Positions 18,142 to 26,628 are shown, counted from the first letter of the stretch. The stretch is 64,000 bases of DNA from Kribbella monticola (GCF_003261635.1 NZ_QFXK01000010.1:372001-436000); one strand, 5' to 3'. Numbers and translations: made by a program. The notes: generated from the letters alone by a model not told the origin.

Positions 18142-19305
18142 GTGACCGCGTTCCTCGTAGTGCTGGCATTGGTCGCCTTATTGGTGGTCGTCACACTGAT
18201 CAAGTCAGTCCGGGTCGTGCAACAGCAGACCGTCGGTATCGTGGAACGGTTCGGGAAGTTCAAGGTCGGCTTGCAGCCCGGCCTGAACCTGCTGACTCCG
18301 TTCGTCGACAAGGTGCGCTACACGATCGACATGCGCGAGCAGGTGGTCGCGTTCCCGCCGCAGGGCGTCATCACCGAGGACAACCTGATGGTGTCGATCG
18401 ACTCCGTCATCTACTTCCAGGTGAACGACCCGGTCCGGGCGACGTACGAGATCTCGAACTACATCCAGGCGATCGAGCAGCTGACCATGACCACGCTGCG
18501 AAACATCATCGGTGGCATGGACCTGGAGCAGACGCTGACCAGCCGCGAGGAGATCAACGAGAAGCTCCGTTACGTGCTGGACGAGGCGACCGGCAAGTGG
18601 GGCATCCGGGTCAACCGGGTCGAGCTCCGCTCGATCGACCCGCCGCCCTCCATCCAGGACTCGATGGAGAAGCAGATGCGCGCCGACCGTGACAAGCGCG
18701 CGGCGATCCTGACCGCGGAGGGCATGCGGCAGTCCGCCGTACTGTCGGCCGAAGGTCAGAAGCAGTCCGCGATCCTCACCGCGCAAGGTGACCGCGAGTC
18801 GCGCATCCTCCGCGCGCAGGCCGAGCGGGAAGCCCGGATCCTGAAGGCGCAGGGTGAGGCGCAGGCCATCACCACGGTGTTCAACGCGATCCACGCCGGC
18901 AAGCCGGACCAGGGTCTGCTGGCGTACCAGTACCTGCAGATGCTCCCGTCGATCGCGCAGGGCGACTCGAACAAGCTGTGGATCATCCCCAGCGAGATCG
19001 GCAAGGCGATGGAGGGTCTCGGCAGCGCCGTCGGCCAGATTGCCGGCATCACCCAGAAGGCCGAAGGCCCGTTCCCGGAGCCGGACCTGGGCGACTCGCA
19101 CGCGGTGGAGGTCGACAGCGGTGGCGGCTCGTCGGTGACTCCCGACGCCGCGGTAGCCGAGGCCGACAACGCAGTACAGGAAGCGATCGCCGCAGCGCAG
19201 AACGCGGCCGTCAGCTCGCGCAGCCAGGCGGCTGCTCCTCCGGCGGTCACTTCCGCTCCGGAGCAGACCGCGCCGGTGCAGGACGGTCCGACGCAGGAGC
19301 GCTGA
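18142..19305 (+). CDS. SPFH/band-7 membrane protein (stomatin/HflK-like)
   Basis: Membrane scaffold protein of 387 residues. It has one N-terminal transmembrane helix (about 3-21), an SPFH domain with ERFGKFKVGLQPGLNLL and the PPQGVITEDNLMVSID strand, then a long Ala/Gln/Arg-rich coiled coil (LxAEGxxQSAxLxAEGQ repeats, about 190-250). The C-terminal tail is Ala/Pro-rich and disordered. GTG 18142 has GGGAGGG four bases upstream. No NfeD partner gene is adjacent, although SPFH genes often have one. Function is inferred from family only: membrane microdomains and protease regulation. Confidence 0.88.
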   Translation: MTAFLVVLALVALLVVVTLIKSVRVVQQQTVGIVERFGKFKVGLQPGLNLLTPFVDKVRYTIDMREQVVAFPPQGVITEDNLMVSIDSVIYFQVNDPVRATYEISNYIQAIEQLTMTTLRNIIGGMDLEQTLTSREEINEKLRYVLDEATGKWGIRVNRVELRSIDPPPSIQDSMEKQMRADRDKRAAILTAEGMRQSAVLSAEGQKQSAILTAQGDRESRILRAQAEREARILKAQGEAQAITTVFNAIHAGKPDQGLLAYQYLQMLPSIAQGDSNKLWIIPSEIGKAMEGLGSAVGQIAGITQKAEGPFPEPDLGDSHAVEVDSGGGSSVTPDAAVAEADNAVQEAIAAAQNAAVSSRSQAAAPPAVTSAPEQTAPVQDGPTQER

Positions 19306-19324
19306 CAACCAGTACTACGTACGC

Positions 19325-19358
19325 CACGCGGCCCGGCTCATTGGAGCCGGGCCGCGTG
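19325..19358 (+). terminator. Terminator after the SPFH gene
   Basis: A perfect 15-bp stem, CACGCGGCCCGGCTC (19325-19339) with GAGCCGGGCCGCGTG (19344-19358), around an ATTG loop, 20 bases after the stop codon. It is one of the longest perfect stems in the window. Confidence 0.85.
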
Positions 19359-19483
19359 CTGTTCGCGGTACCGGTCGGGGAGGCCCGCGTGCTGTTTGTG
19401 CGGTGTGATGTTGGCTGCAGTTGGGCGTTCACGGGTCGGACCGGTGAGCGCGTGCCGTGTCAGGTGCGTAGAGTCTGGCAGCG

Positions 19484-20230
19484 ATGACATGGTTCGAGGC
19501 GCTGTTCGTCCTGCTGGCGGGCATGGGCGCGGGCACGATCAACGCGGTGGTGGGTTCGGGCACTCTGCTGACCTTCCCGGCGTTGCTTGCTGTCGGCATC
19601 CCACCCGTCCTGGCGAACGTCAGCAACAGCGTCGGCCTCTCACCCGGTACTGCGGCCGGAGCGATCGGCTACCGCCGCGAACTCGAAGGCCAACGCGGCC
19701 GTCTGATCCGCCTGATCCCCGCGTCCCTCGTCGGCGGCATCGTCGGGGGAGTACTGCTACTCAAACTCCCCGACTCGGCCTTCAAGGCTGTCGTCCCCGG
19801 CCTGATCCTGCTCGGCTGCGTCCTCGTCGCCCTGCAACCGTGGCTCTCGAAGCGGATCAACCTCCCCGACCACGCCCATCGCGGCGCGTGGTGGGTGATG
19901 CCCGCCGTCTTCGCGACCGGCGTGTACGGCGGCTACTTCGGCGCGGCGCAGGGTGTCTTGCTGATGGCGATCCTCGGCATCGGCATGGACGCCAACCTGC
20001 AACGAATGAACGCCCTCAAGAACGTCCTCGCCACGGTCGTGAACACCGTGGCCGCGATTCTGTTCATCATCGTCGCCGACGTCGACTGGCTAGCCGCCGC
20101 CCTGATCGCCGTAGGCTCCACCATCGGCGGCTTCGCCGGCGCCCGCTACGGCCGCAAACTCCCCCCAGCCGCCCTCCGCGCCCTCATAGTCGTCATAGGC
20201 ATAGCCGCCATCGTCACCATGGTCTTCTGA
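19484..20230 (+). CDS. TSUP-family (TauE/SafE) membrane transporter
   Basis: Integral membrane protein of 248 residues with about eight helices in two repeats. The hallmark GxGSGTLLTFPALLAVG and the second-half copy GVYGGYFGAAQGVLLMAILG identify the TSUP family, which exports sulfite, sulfoacetate or other small sulfur-containing anions. The substrate cannot be told from sequence. A TAGAGT box (19469-19474) ends nine bases before the ATG, so any leader would be two or three bases long. Confidence 0.88.
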   Translation: MTWFEALFVLLAGMGAGTINAVVGSGTLLTFPALLAVGIPPVLANVSNSVGLSPGTAAGAIGYRRELEGQRGRLIRLIPASLVGGIVGGVLLLKLPDSAFKAVVPGLILLGCVLVALQPWLSKRINLPDHAHRGAWWVMPAVFATGVYGGYFGAAQGVLLMAILGIGMDANLQRMNALKNVLATVVNTVAAILFIIVADVDWLAAALIAVGSTIGGFAGARYGRKLPPAALRALIVVIGIAAIVTMVF

Positions 20231-20261
20231 GTCTCGCCCGCTTCGCCCTGCGACCACCTGT

Positions 20262-20267
20262 TAGCGT
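20262..20267 (+). promoter_or_regulatory. -10 box for leaderless GNAT gene
   Basis: TAGCGT ends seven bases before ATG 20275, only 32 bases after the TSUP stop codon. The GNAT gene therefore probably has its own promoter. Confidence 0.45.
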
Positions 20268-20274
20268 GCGGCGG

Positions 20275-20814
20275 ATGGAAGAGCTGGCATCCGTGGCTTG
20301 GCCGCCTGAGCCGATCAGGACCGAGAGGCTCGTACTCCGTGAGTCCGCGCCCCGGGATCGTGCGACGTTCATCGAACTCCTCGCGTCGCCAGAGGTACAC
20401 ACCTACCTCGGCGGCCCGCGTGCTCGCGACGAGCTCGAACGCGAGCTGTCCGAGACACCGGCACACTGGCCCGGGAGCTTCGTCGTCGAACTCGACGGGT
20501 CGATGATCGGCCACGTCCTGCTCAGGAGAAACCCGGCGAACGGTCGTCCGGCCGCCGCGGGGAAGGCAGATCTCGGCTACCTGTTCCTGCCGCGGGCCTG
20601 GGGATTCGGCTACGCCGCCGAGGCGTGCGCAGCAGCACTCGACTGGCTCACCGACGCCCTTCCCGGCGAATCGGTAGTCCTCACCACCCAGTCCGCCAAC
20701 ACCAACTCCATGCGCCTCGCGGCAAAACTGGGCTTCACCGAGGTAGAACGTTTCGAGGCCTGGAACGCCGAACAATGGCTCGGCCTGCGACCCCCGGTCG
20801 TACGACCGGGTTGA
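20275..20814 (+). CDS. GNAT family N-acetyltransferase (RimJ-like)
   Basis: Acetyl-CoA transferase of 179 residues. The RimJ/RimL pattern begins IRTERLVLRESAPRDR and continues with the acetyl-CoA-binding RAWGFGYAAEACAAALDWL helix and the TTQSANTNSMRLAAKLGFTEVERF signature. The substrate may be a protein N-terminus or a small amine and is undetermined. The frame is open further upstream through the TSUP gene, but ATG 20275 gives the normal length and follows a TAGCGT -10 box. It is convergent with the serine hydrolase; the 143-base gap shows no clear terminator. Confidence 0.88.
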   Translation: MEELASVAWPPEPIRTERLVLRESAPRDRATFIELLASPEVHTYLGGPRARDELERELSETPAHWPGSFVVELDGSMIGHVLLRRNPANGRPAAAGKADLGYLFLPRAWGFGYAAEACAAALDWLTDALPGESVVLTTQSANTNSMRLAAKLGFTEVERFEAWNAEQWLGLRPPVVRPG

Positions 20815-20957
20815 GTTTTCGAAGCGGGGGACTTCACGCCGCGCTCGCATCGGGATCACCTGCAACGCAGGTGCGCGGGAGTAATTGTCAAATGTTGTGG
20901 ACCTGGGCGAGGCTGTCACCGGCCCCGCCTACGGTGCTCTCCGGGGGTTCCCAGGTT

Positions 20958-22310
20958 TCACTCGGCGGGTGTCGGGACCCGGTTGAAGAACCGTCCGGCC
21001 ATGTCGGCCCCGATGACGGCGCCGTCGGCGTCGCGAGTGAGGAAACCGCGCTGGCCGATCAGGCCGCCACCAGTGACGATGTACTCGTCGCCGCAACCGG
21101 GTAGCAGGCCGAGGCCGGCTGGCGGCAGGTCCGCCGGCAGTTCCCGGTCGGCCGCCGCGCGGATCTCCGGCTTGATCCGGCATTCAACCGTCATCGTGTC
21201 ACCGTCGGTGTCGATGATCAGCGTCATGAATTCGTTCGCGTAGTGCCCAGTGATCTCATGGGCGCGCTGCGGGTCGTACGGGAGCGGCTCGGGGTCCCGC
21301 TCGACCACGCCGAGGTAGTGTTCGAGCGTCCAGCGGAGTACGGTCTGGTTGAACTCCAGCCCGTTGTCGGGCCCGGCGTTGGACGCTGCTACGACGGCGA
21401 AGTCCCGCTCCGGAACCAGTAGCAGGTTGGCGAACTGGCCGTTGGTCGATCCGCCGTGCCCGACGGTGCGCACGCCGTCCACGTCGCGCAGGAACCAGCC
21501 GAGGCCGATGGCGTCGCCGAGCGTGGAGCCGTGCAGTTCCACCGTCGGCTCCTGCATGCGCCGCGCCAGGTCACCGCCGCCGAGGTGGAACCGGGCCCAG
21601 CGCAACTGGTCGGAGATCGAGGACACCAGGCCGCCGCCCGGGTTGTTGCCGCGCGTGTCCTTCCACGTCCGGGCGACCTTGAGCGCCCCTTCGCTGAGGT
21701 TGTGGCCCACGGCGAACCGGCGGGTGATGGCCTGTCCGGCGGTGAAGACGCTGTCGGTCATGCCGGCCTGTTCCAGGACGAGTGAGGCGACAGCGGCCTC
21801 GTAGGTCTCACCGGTGACGTTCTCGACGACCCGGCCGAGCAGGTTGTAGCCGAGCTGGCTGTAGGAGGCCCGGCCTCCGACTGGGCCGATCAGCGCCACC
21901 TCAGCCATGTGGGTCACCTCGCGGGCCAGCGCGTCGTCTCCGTCTCCGCTGTCGAAGACCATCCGGGTGTCCAGCCCGGCGGTGTGGTTGAGCAGGTTCA
22001 GGATGGTGATCTGCGCGGCCGCGCCCTCATCGGGGAGCCGGAGTTCGGGAACGTAGCGGCGCACCGGCGCCTCCAGCTCGACCCGCCCCTGCTCGACCAG
22101 GCGCATGATCGCGGTCGCCGTGTAGGTCTTGGTGACCGAGCCCAGCACGAACAGCGTGTCCCGGTCGACGGGCAGCGGGTTGTCTATGCTCGTCACGCCG
22201 TGGCAGACGGTCAACTCCCGTCCGTCCACCAGGACTGCCACCGCCGCACCCGGGATGCCGAGCTCCTTGGCCTTTTCCTCGATGAACTCCGCCAGCGCAT
22301 CGTGTGACAT
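20958..22310 (-). CDS. Serine hydrolase, beta-lactamase class C / D-aminopeptidase family
   Basis: Penicillin-binding-protein-fold serine hydrolase of 450 residues. The catalytic SVTK tetrad is present (LGSVTKTYTA, near residue 58). The second motif is YSQLGYN, and HGG (VGHGGSTNGQF) stands in the KTG position. No signal peptide is visible, so it is probably cytoplasmic and may act on esters, D-amino peptides or a drug. ATG 22310 has GAGGGG eight bases upstream. It is divergent from a TetR gene with three shared operators, so its expression is probably induced by the TetR ligand. Confidence 0.85.
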   Translation of the reverse strand: MSHDALAEFIEEKAKELGIPGAAVAVLVDGRELTVCHGVTSIDNPLPVDRDTLFVLGSVTKTYTATAIMRLVEQGRVELEAPVRRYVPELRLPDEGAAAQITILNLLNHTAGLDTRMVFDSGDGDDALAREVTHMAEVALIGPVGGRASYSQLGYNLLGRVVENVTGETYEAAVASLVLEQAGMTDSVFTAGQAITRRFAVGHNLSEGALKVARTWKDTRGNNPGGGLVSSISDQLRWARFHLGGGDLARRMQEPTVELHGSTLGDAIGLGWFLRDVDGVRTVGHGGSTNGQFANLLLVPERDFAVVAASNAGPDNGLEFNQTVLRWTLEHYLGVVERDPEPLPYDPQRAHEITGHYANEFMTLIIDTDGDTMTVECRIKPEIRAAADRELPADLPPAGLGLLPGCGDEYIVTGGGLIGQRGFLTRDADGAVIGADMAGRFFNRVPTPAE

Positions 22311-22377
22311 CTCGATTTCCCCTCGATCGGTGTGGTTCGCGCTCGGCGCCGAGCTGCCCATCCGGGCGTCGCGGCGA

Positions 22378-22451
22378 CTTGCACTGTGTTCAAGTGGAGA
22401 GTAGCGAACGACTTGAACACAGTGCAAGGAGTTTCTTGAACGGCGTGCAAG
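22378..22451. promoter_or_regulatory. Triple TetR operator in divergent promoter
   Basis: There are three 17-bp sites with CTTG and CAAG ends. Site 1, CTTGCACTGTGTTCAAG, is at 22378-22394. Site 2 at 22412-22428 is its exact reverse complement. Site 3, CTTGAACGGCGTGCAAG, is at 22435-22451. Promoters fit into them. On the plus strand TTGAAC (22436-22441), 18 bases and TATCGT (22460-22465) lie six bases before ATG 22472. On the minus strand TTGCAC (22427-22422), 18 bases and TACTCT (22403-22398) serve the hydrolase. A bound repressor would cover both -35 boxes. Confidence 0.75.
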
Positions 22452-22471
22452 TCCAGGGCTATCGTGAATCC

Positions 22472-23155
22472 ATGCCCCGAAGCACACTGACCCGCGAACA
22501 GATCCTCACTGCCGCCATCAGCCTGCTGGACGCTGAAGGGCTGGAGGGTCTGAACATGCGTGCTCTGGGCCAGCGGCTGGGCTCAGCGGCCACTGCGGTC
22601 TACTGGCACGTGGGCAGCAAGGACAACCTCATCGCCCTCGCCGGCGACCAACTGTGGCACGAAATCGCGCTGCCCGCCCCCGACGAGGTCGGCTGGCGCA
22701 CGGCGGCCACCGTCATGGCCAGCGACCTGTACGCGATGCTCACCCGCCACCCCTGGCTGCTGCAGGCCTTTGGCTCCCTCCTCATGTTCGGCCCCGGCAA
22801 GGCCCGCCATGACGACCACCTCCTCGCCATCTACGAAACCGCGGGATTCGCCGGCCCCGCAGCCGACCAGGCCGCGGCCGCCGTTTTCACCTTCGTCCTC
22901 GGCAACGCCCTCGGCACAGCCGCGACAGCCTCGCTCACCCGCAAACTGCGGCGCGAAGGTAGCGGTGACGCCGAACAGGCCATCGGCGACGCCCAGGCCG
23001 AGGCTCGCGAGATCGCCGCACAATTCCCTCGGCTGCGCGCCCGCCTGGACACCGACGGCGCCGACTACGGCGCGGCGCCCGACAACACTTTCCAGCTCGG
23101 CCTCCAGGCCATCCTCGACGGGCTGGAGGCGCTGCAACGCGGGCCTACCCGGTGA
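22472..23155 (+). CDS. TetR family repressor of the serine hydrolase divergon
   Basis: Regulator of 227 residues. The TetR HTH spans about 6-50 (LTREQILTAAISLLDAEG, then LGSAATAVYWHVGSKDNLI). The C-terminal ligand domain resembles the TetR_C class found in tetracycline-type repressors, with a conserved FTFVLGNALG helix. ATG 22472 is preceded by TATCGT at six bases, so the mRNA is probably leaderless. Three adjacent palindromes suggest it controls itself and the divergent hydrolase. Confidence 0.88.
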   Translation: MPRSTLTREQILTAAISLLDAEGLEGLNMRALGQRLGSAATAVYWHVGSKDNLIALAGDQLWHEIALPAPDEVGWRTAATVMASDLYAMLTRHPWLLQAFGSLLMFGPGKARHDDHLLAIYETAGFAGPAADQAAAAVFTFVLGNALGTAATASLTRKLRREGSGDAEQAIGDAQAEAREIAAQFPRLRARLDTDGADYGAAPDNTFQLGLQAILDGLEALQRGPTR

Positions 23156-23470
23156 CCATCACACGATCATCCGGGAAGGTGCGCTCGGCCCACGGTTCGA
23201 AGACGGGGTCGAGGCGGAGGACGGCGGCCGGTGGAGCTGCCAAGGTCGGACGGGCGAAGCGGGCAGACCGGATGGGCGGAGCGGGCACGCCGGATGGGCG
23301 AGGCTGGCGGGACCGATGGGTGAATGGGGCGGCGCAAACTACGGGCAACCACGCGATCACGACCCATCCGGTGCGCGTTCGCTGTTCAGCCGCGACGGGG
23401 GAGCGGCGTGGTGGTGTGGGTGGGTCGAGCGCCGACGTAGGAGGGGCGGAGCGGGTGCTTGTCGTACGAG
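23156..23470. other. Non-coding gap between two regulators
   Basis: These 315 bases lie between two convergent TetR genes. I see no gene, terminator hairpin or promoter in them. The only texture is loose repetition of GGATGGGCG-like words around 23270-23330. Reading frames across it are low-complexity Arg/Pro/Ser translations and not believable proteins. Confidence 0.5.
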
Positions 23471-24130
23471 TTAGGTGGTGTGGGGTTCTAGGCCGGTGAT
23501 GAGGAGGTCGAGGCCGTAGTTGAACTGGGGGTCGCCGCCTGTGGTGCGGGAGAGTTCGGGGGCTAGCTCGACGACGGTGGGGAACTCGGTGGCTGAGAGA
23601 GACTCCATGGTGGTGCGGAGGCGGCGCCAGGCTTCGGGGTCTCGGCGTTCGGCGGCCATCTGGATTTCCCAGGAGGTCGAGCCGAGGACGTAGGTGAAGA
23701 GGGTGGTGTGCGTTCGCGCCGCGGTCTCCTTGTCGAAGCCGGCAGAACGCAGTACGCCGAGCAGGCCCTCCGCCACCCGCGCGGTCTCCTGGCCGCTCAG
23801 CGGCCGGCCGGCGAGTAGTTGCGCGAGGCAAGGATGTTGGAGCATCAGCGAGCGCAGACTCCGGCACACCGCGCGCACCTGGTCCTGCCACGGCACCCCG
23901 TCGGGCACCGGGGGAAGCAGTCCCATCAGGTGATTGCGGACGGCGTCGTACAGGTCGTCCTTGTTGCGGAAATAGGTGTAGAGCGCCATCGGCCCGACGC
24001 CGAGCTCGGCGGCCAGGCCGCGGAGGCTGAAGGCGCTGGTGCCGTCGGACTCCATCAGCTCGAGTGCGGTGCGCACGATCAGCTCGGGGCTGAGCGTGTT
24101 GCGCGGCGTCCTGGCCCGGCTGGCTGGCAT
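23471..24130 (-). CDS. TetR family repressor beside quinone reductase
   Basis: Regulator of 219 residues. The HTH is in about residues 13-58 (LSPELIVRTALELMESDG, LGVGPMALYTYFRNKDDLY), followed by a TetR C-terminal domain of the tetracycline-repressor-like type. I use ATG 24130 because GGGAG lies eight bases upstream; GTG 24145 would add five residues. It is divergent from the quinone reductase/ohr pair with a perfect 21-bp palindrome between, so it probably senses a quinone, electrophile or drug. Confidence 0.88.
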   Translation of the reverse strand: MPASRARTPRNTLSPELIVRTALELMESDGTSAFSLRGLAAELGVGPMALYTYFRNKDDLYDAVRNHLMGLLPPVPDGVPWQDQVRAVCRSLRSLMLQHPCLAQLLAGRPLSGQETARVAEGLLGVLRSAGFDKETAARTHTTLFTYVLGSTSWEIQMAAERRDPEAWRRLRTTMESLSATEFPTVVELAPELSRTTGGDPQFNYGLDLLITGLEPHTT

Positions 24131-24177
24131 CGGTCTGTCTCCCACGTCACAAAGGGTCTCGATCGGAATCGCTAACG

Positions 24178-24198
24178 TACGGTGTATAGTACACCGTA
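24178..24198. promoter_or_regulatory. TetR operator palindrome
   Basis: TACGGTGTA (24178-24186), centre TAG, TACACCGTA (24190-24198) is a perfect 9-bp inverted repeat. The centre contains TATAGT on the plus strand and TACTAT on the minus strand, both plausible -10 boxes, so a bound repressor would silence both genes. Confidence 0.75.
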
Positions 24199-24232
24199 GA
24201 GAAGCAAATCAGACCGTGAAGGGAAGATCAGC

Positions 24233-25186
24233 GTGCGAGCCGTACAGATCACCGAGTTCGGTGGCCCGGAAGTCCTCAAGGTCAGCGACGTCGACGAGCC
24301 GGTCGCGGGTGACGGACAGGTTCTGATCACCGTCGACCGGGCCGGCGTCAACTACGCCGACACCCACCAGGTGGAGAACAGCTACCTGTCGAAGACGGAG
24401 CTGCCGTTGATCCCTGGCGGTGAGGTCGTCGGTCACACCGCGGACGGTCGCCGGGTGGTCGCGCTGGTCGGCTCGGGTGGGTACGCCGAAAAGGCCGTCG
24501 CACACGCGCCGTACGCGTTCGACGTGCCGGAGGGCGTCAAGGACGGCGACGCGCTCGCTCTGGTTCTGCAGGGCACGACCGCGTGGCACCTGCTGAAGAC
24601 CTCGACCCACTTGCAGCCGGGCGAGTCGGTTCTCGTTCACGCCGGTGCCGGTGGTGTCGGCACGCTCGCCATCCAGCTCGCGAAACTCTGGGGCGCCGGT
24701 CGTGTCATCGCCACCGCGTCGTCGGAGGAGAAGCGCAAGCTGGCGCTGGAGCTCGGTGCCGATGCCGCGATCGACGGCGAGCCCGAGGGACTGAAGGACC
24801 GGATCATCGAGGCCAACGGCGGTAAGCCGGTCGACATCGTGCTCGAGATGGTCGGCGGGCCGACCTTCGACGAGTCGTTCGACGCGCTGGGTCGGTTCGG
24901 CCGGCTGGTGACGTTCGGTTCGGCTTCGCGCCAGGCGGCGAAGGCGATCGAGCCCGGCCGGTTGATGAAGGGCTCGAAGACGATCGCCGGGTTCTGGCTG
25001 GCGGACTGCTTCAAGACCCCGGCGCTGCTCGGCGATCCGCTGAAGGAACTGTTCGGCCTCGCTGCCGAAGGCAAGCTTCGCCCGATCGTCGGCGGCGACT
25101 ACGCGCTGTCCGACATCGCCACTGCTCACGAGGACATGCGCGCCCGCCGGACGGTCGGCAAGCTCACCCTCGACCCGACCCGCTGA
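24233..25186 (+). CDS. Zinc-free quinone oxidoreductase (MDR superfamily)
   Basis: NADPH-dependent quinone or enone reductase of 317 residues. The MDR fold has the GroES-like N-terminal half and a Rossmann motif HAGAGGVGTLAIQLAKLWGA. The cysteine/histidine zinc ligands of alcohol dehydrogenases are absent, as expected for the QOR branch. GTG 24233 has GAAGGGAAG six bases upstream. It is followed 44 bases later by ohr, so the pair looks like an electrophile and peroxide defence operon under the divergent TetR. Confidence 0.88.
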   Translation: MRAVQITEFGGPEVLKVSDVDEPVAGDGQVLITVDRAGVNYADTHQVENSYLSKTELPLIPGGEVVGHTADGRRVVALVGSGGYAEKAVAHAPYAFDVPEGVKDGDALALVLQGTTAWHLLKTSTHLQPGESVLVHAGAGGVGTLAIQLAKLWGAGRVIATASSEEKRKLALELGADAAIDGEPEGLKDRIIEANGGKPVDIVLEMVGGPTFDESFDALGRFGRLVTFGSASRQAAKAIEPGRLMKGSKTIAGFWLADCFKTPALLGDPLKELFGLAAEGKLRPIVGGDYALSDIATAHEDMRARRTVGKLTLDPTR

Positions 25187-25218
25187 CACCCGCCCCACTG
25201 ACACCCGCCCCACTGACA
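25184..25218 (+). repeat. 15-bp tandem repeat between qor and ohr
   Basis: TGACACCCGCCCCAC occurs at 25184-25198 and 25199-25213, followed by TGACA. The first copy includes the qor stop codon. Slippage here would change only the spacing to ohr. Confidence 0.8.
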
Positions 25219-25230
25219 AGGACACCACAG

Positions 25231-25662
25231 ATGACGATTGCAGTAGAGAAGGTTCTGTACACGGCCCGCGCGACCGCCGAGGGCGGCCGGGACGGCCGCA
25301 CCGCCACCGACGACGGCAAGCTCGACGTCACCGTCGCGCCGCCGAAGGAGCTGGGTGGCACCGGCGACGGGACGAACCCCGAGCAGTTGTTCGCCGCCGG
25401 CTTCGCGTCGTGCTTCCACAGCGCGCTGAAGACCGTCGCGCGCAAGACCCGGCAGGACGTCGACGGCTCGACCGTCACCGCCGAGGTGGGCATCGGCCCG
25501 ATCAACGGCGGCACCGGCTACGGCCTCGAGGTCGCCCTGGTCGTCAGCCTGCCGACCCTCGAGCGCGCAGCCGCCGAGGAATTGGTCGCGAAGGCGCACG
25601 AGGTCTGCCCGTACTCCAATGCGACCCGGGGCAACATCAAGTTCACCCTCACCGTCGCCTGA
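25231..25662 (+). CDS. ohr: Organic hydroperoxide resistance protein
   Basis: Thiol peroxidase of the Ohr/OsmC family, 143 residues, the normal length. The peroxidatic cysteine is C61 (ASCFHSA) and the resolving cysteine C126 (VCPYSNATRGN), with the conserved N-terminal VLYTARATAEGGRDG. It reduces organic and fatty acid hydroperoxides in the cytoplasm using lipoyl thiols. No ohrR (MarR) regulator is adjacent. Control by the TetR at 23471 through the qor promoter is the simplest reading. AAGGA lies eight bases before the ATG. Confidence 0.93.
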   Translation: MTIAVEKVLYTARATAEGGRDGRTATDDGKLDVTVAPPKELGGTGDGTNPEQLFAAGFASCFHSALKTVARKTRQDVDGSTVTAEVGIGPINGGTGYGLEVALVVSLPTLERAAAEELVAKAHEVCPYSNATRGNIKFTLTVA

Positions 25663-25691
25663 GCGGGCCGCCCCCTCCGGTCAGTCGACCC

Positions 25692-25724
25692 CTGAACCCC
25701 ACCGTGTCCCGCGGTGGGGTTCAG
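25692..25724. terminator. Bidirectional terminator between ohr and the XRE gene
   Basis: CTGAACCCCACCG (25692-25704) pairs with CGGTGGGGTTCAG (25712-25724) over 13 bp with a 7-base loop. It sits between convergent gene ends. Confidence 0.85.
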
Positions 25725-25749
25725 CATGTCGGGCGCTGAACAGCACGGT

Positions 25750-26628
25750 TCAGGACAACTGCTTCATCCGGGCCAGTGCCTCGGCAAGAATCCCGGGCGT
25801 ATCGTTCACCGGCGCGGCCGCAATGGTCAGCGCCTCCATGATCGCGGCGTACTCGTCCAGGTCTTCGAGCTTGTCCAGGAACAGCGCGCTCGCCGCATGC
25901 TCGATGTAAACGACGTCCGGCAGGTCACCCTCGGGGAACCGCATGATCGTGAACGCGCCACCAGCACCTGGGTACCCGACGTTGCTGAACGGCATCACCT
26001 GCAGCGTCACGTTCGGCTGCTGGGAAACCGTGAGCAGATGCTCGATCTGCTCGCACATCGCCTCGCTGCCGCCGATCGGCCGCCGCAGTACGGCTTCGTC
26101 GATGACGACCCACAGGCGGACCGGGTCCGGTCTGGTGAGGATCTGCTGCCGGGTCACCCGGAGTGCGACGCGCTGCTCGATCTCCTCCGGCGGTAGGTAC
26201 GCCTTCCCCAGCTGGACGACCGCCCGCGCATACGCCTCGGTCTGCAACAGCCCTGGTACGAAGAGCACTTCGTACGTGCGGATCAACTTCGCCGCGACCT
26301 CGAGGCCGACGAAGTTGGCGAACCAGTTCGACATCACGTCGCCGTACCGCGACCACCAGCCGGGGTTGTTCGCGGCACGGGCGAGCTCCATCAACCGGAC
26401 CCGCTCCTGCTCGTCCGTCAGCCCGTACAGCTCGAGCAGGTCGCTGACGTCACGTTCCTTGAAGCCGACCCGGCCGAGTTCCATCCTGCTGACCTTGGAC
26501 TCCGAGGCGCGGATCTGCCAGCCCGCGTCGGCGCGACTGATCTTCGCCGCCTCGCGCATCCGGCGCAGATGTCCGCCGAGCATGATCCGCAGTGCGGTCG
26601 GCCCACCCTCGCCGCCCGCGACCGTCAT
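25750..26628 (-). CDS. XRE-family regulator with DUF5753 domain
   Basis: Actinobacterial regulator of 292 residues. The XRE HTH is at about 17-70 (LGGHLRRMREAAKISRADAGWQI, SESKVSRMELG) and the DUF5753 domain at about 100-280 (YEVLFVPGLLQTEAYARAV, RQQILTRPDP, VMPFSNVGYPGAGGAF). ATG 26628 is preferred over an upstream TTG. Such genes usually pair with a short DUF397 gene, but none is visible on either side. The domain resembles a sensor whose signal is unknown. Confidence 0.85.
   Translation of the reverse strand: MTVAGGEGGPTALRIMLGGHLRRMREAAKISRADAGWQIRASESKVSRMELGRVGFKERDVSDLLELYGLTDEQERVRLMELARAANNPGWWSRYGDVMSNWFANFVGLEVAAKLIRTYEVLFVPGLLQTEAYARAVVQLGKAYLPPEEIEQRVALRVTRQQILTRPDPVRLWVVIDEAVLRRPIGGSEAMCEQIEHLLTVSQQPNVTLQVMPFSNVGYPGAGGAFTIMRFPEGDLPDVVYIEHAASALFLDKLEDLDEYAAIMEALTIAAAPVNDTPGILAEALARMKQLS

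Noticed and set aside
23145..23891. A 248-residue minus-strand frame overlapping the TetR gene
   Set aside because: It is out of frame with the TetR gene and Pro/Arg-rich, a shadow.
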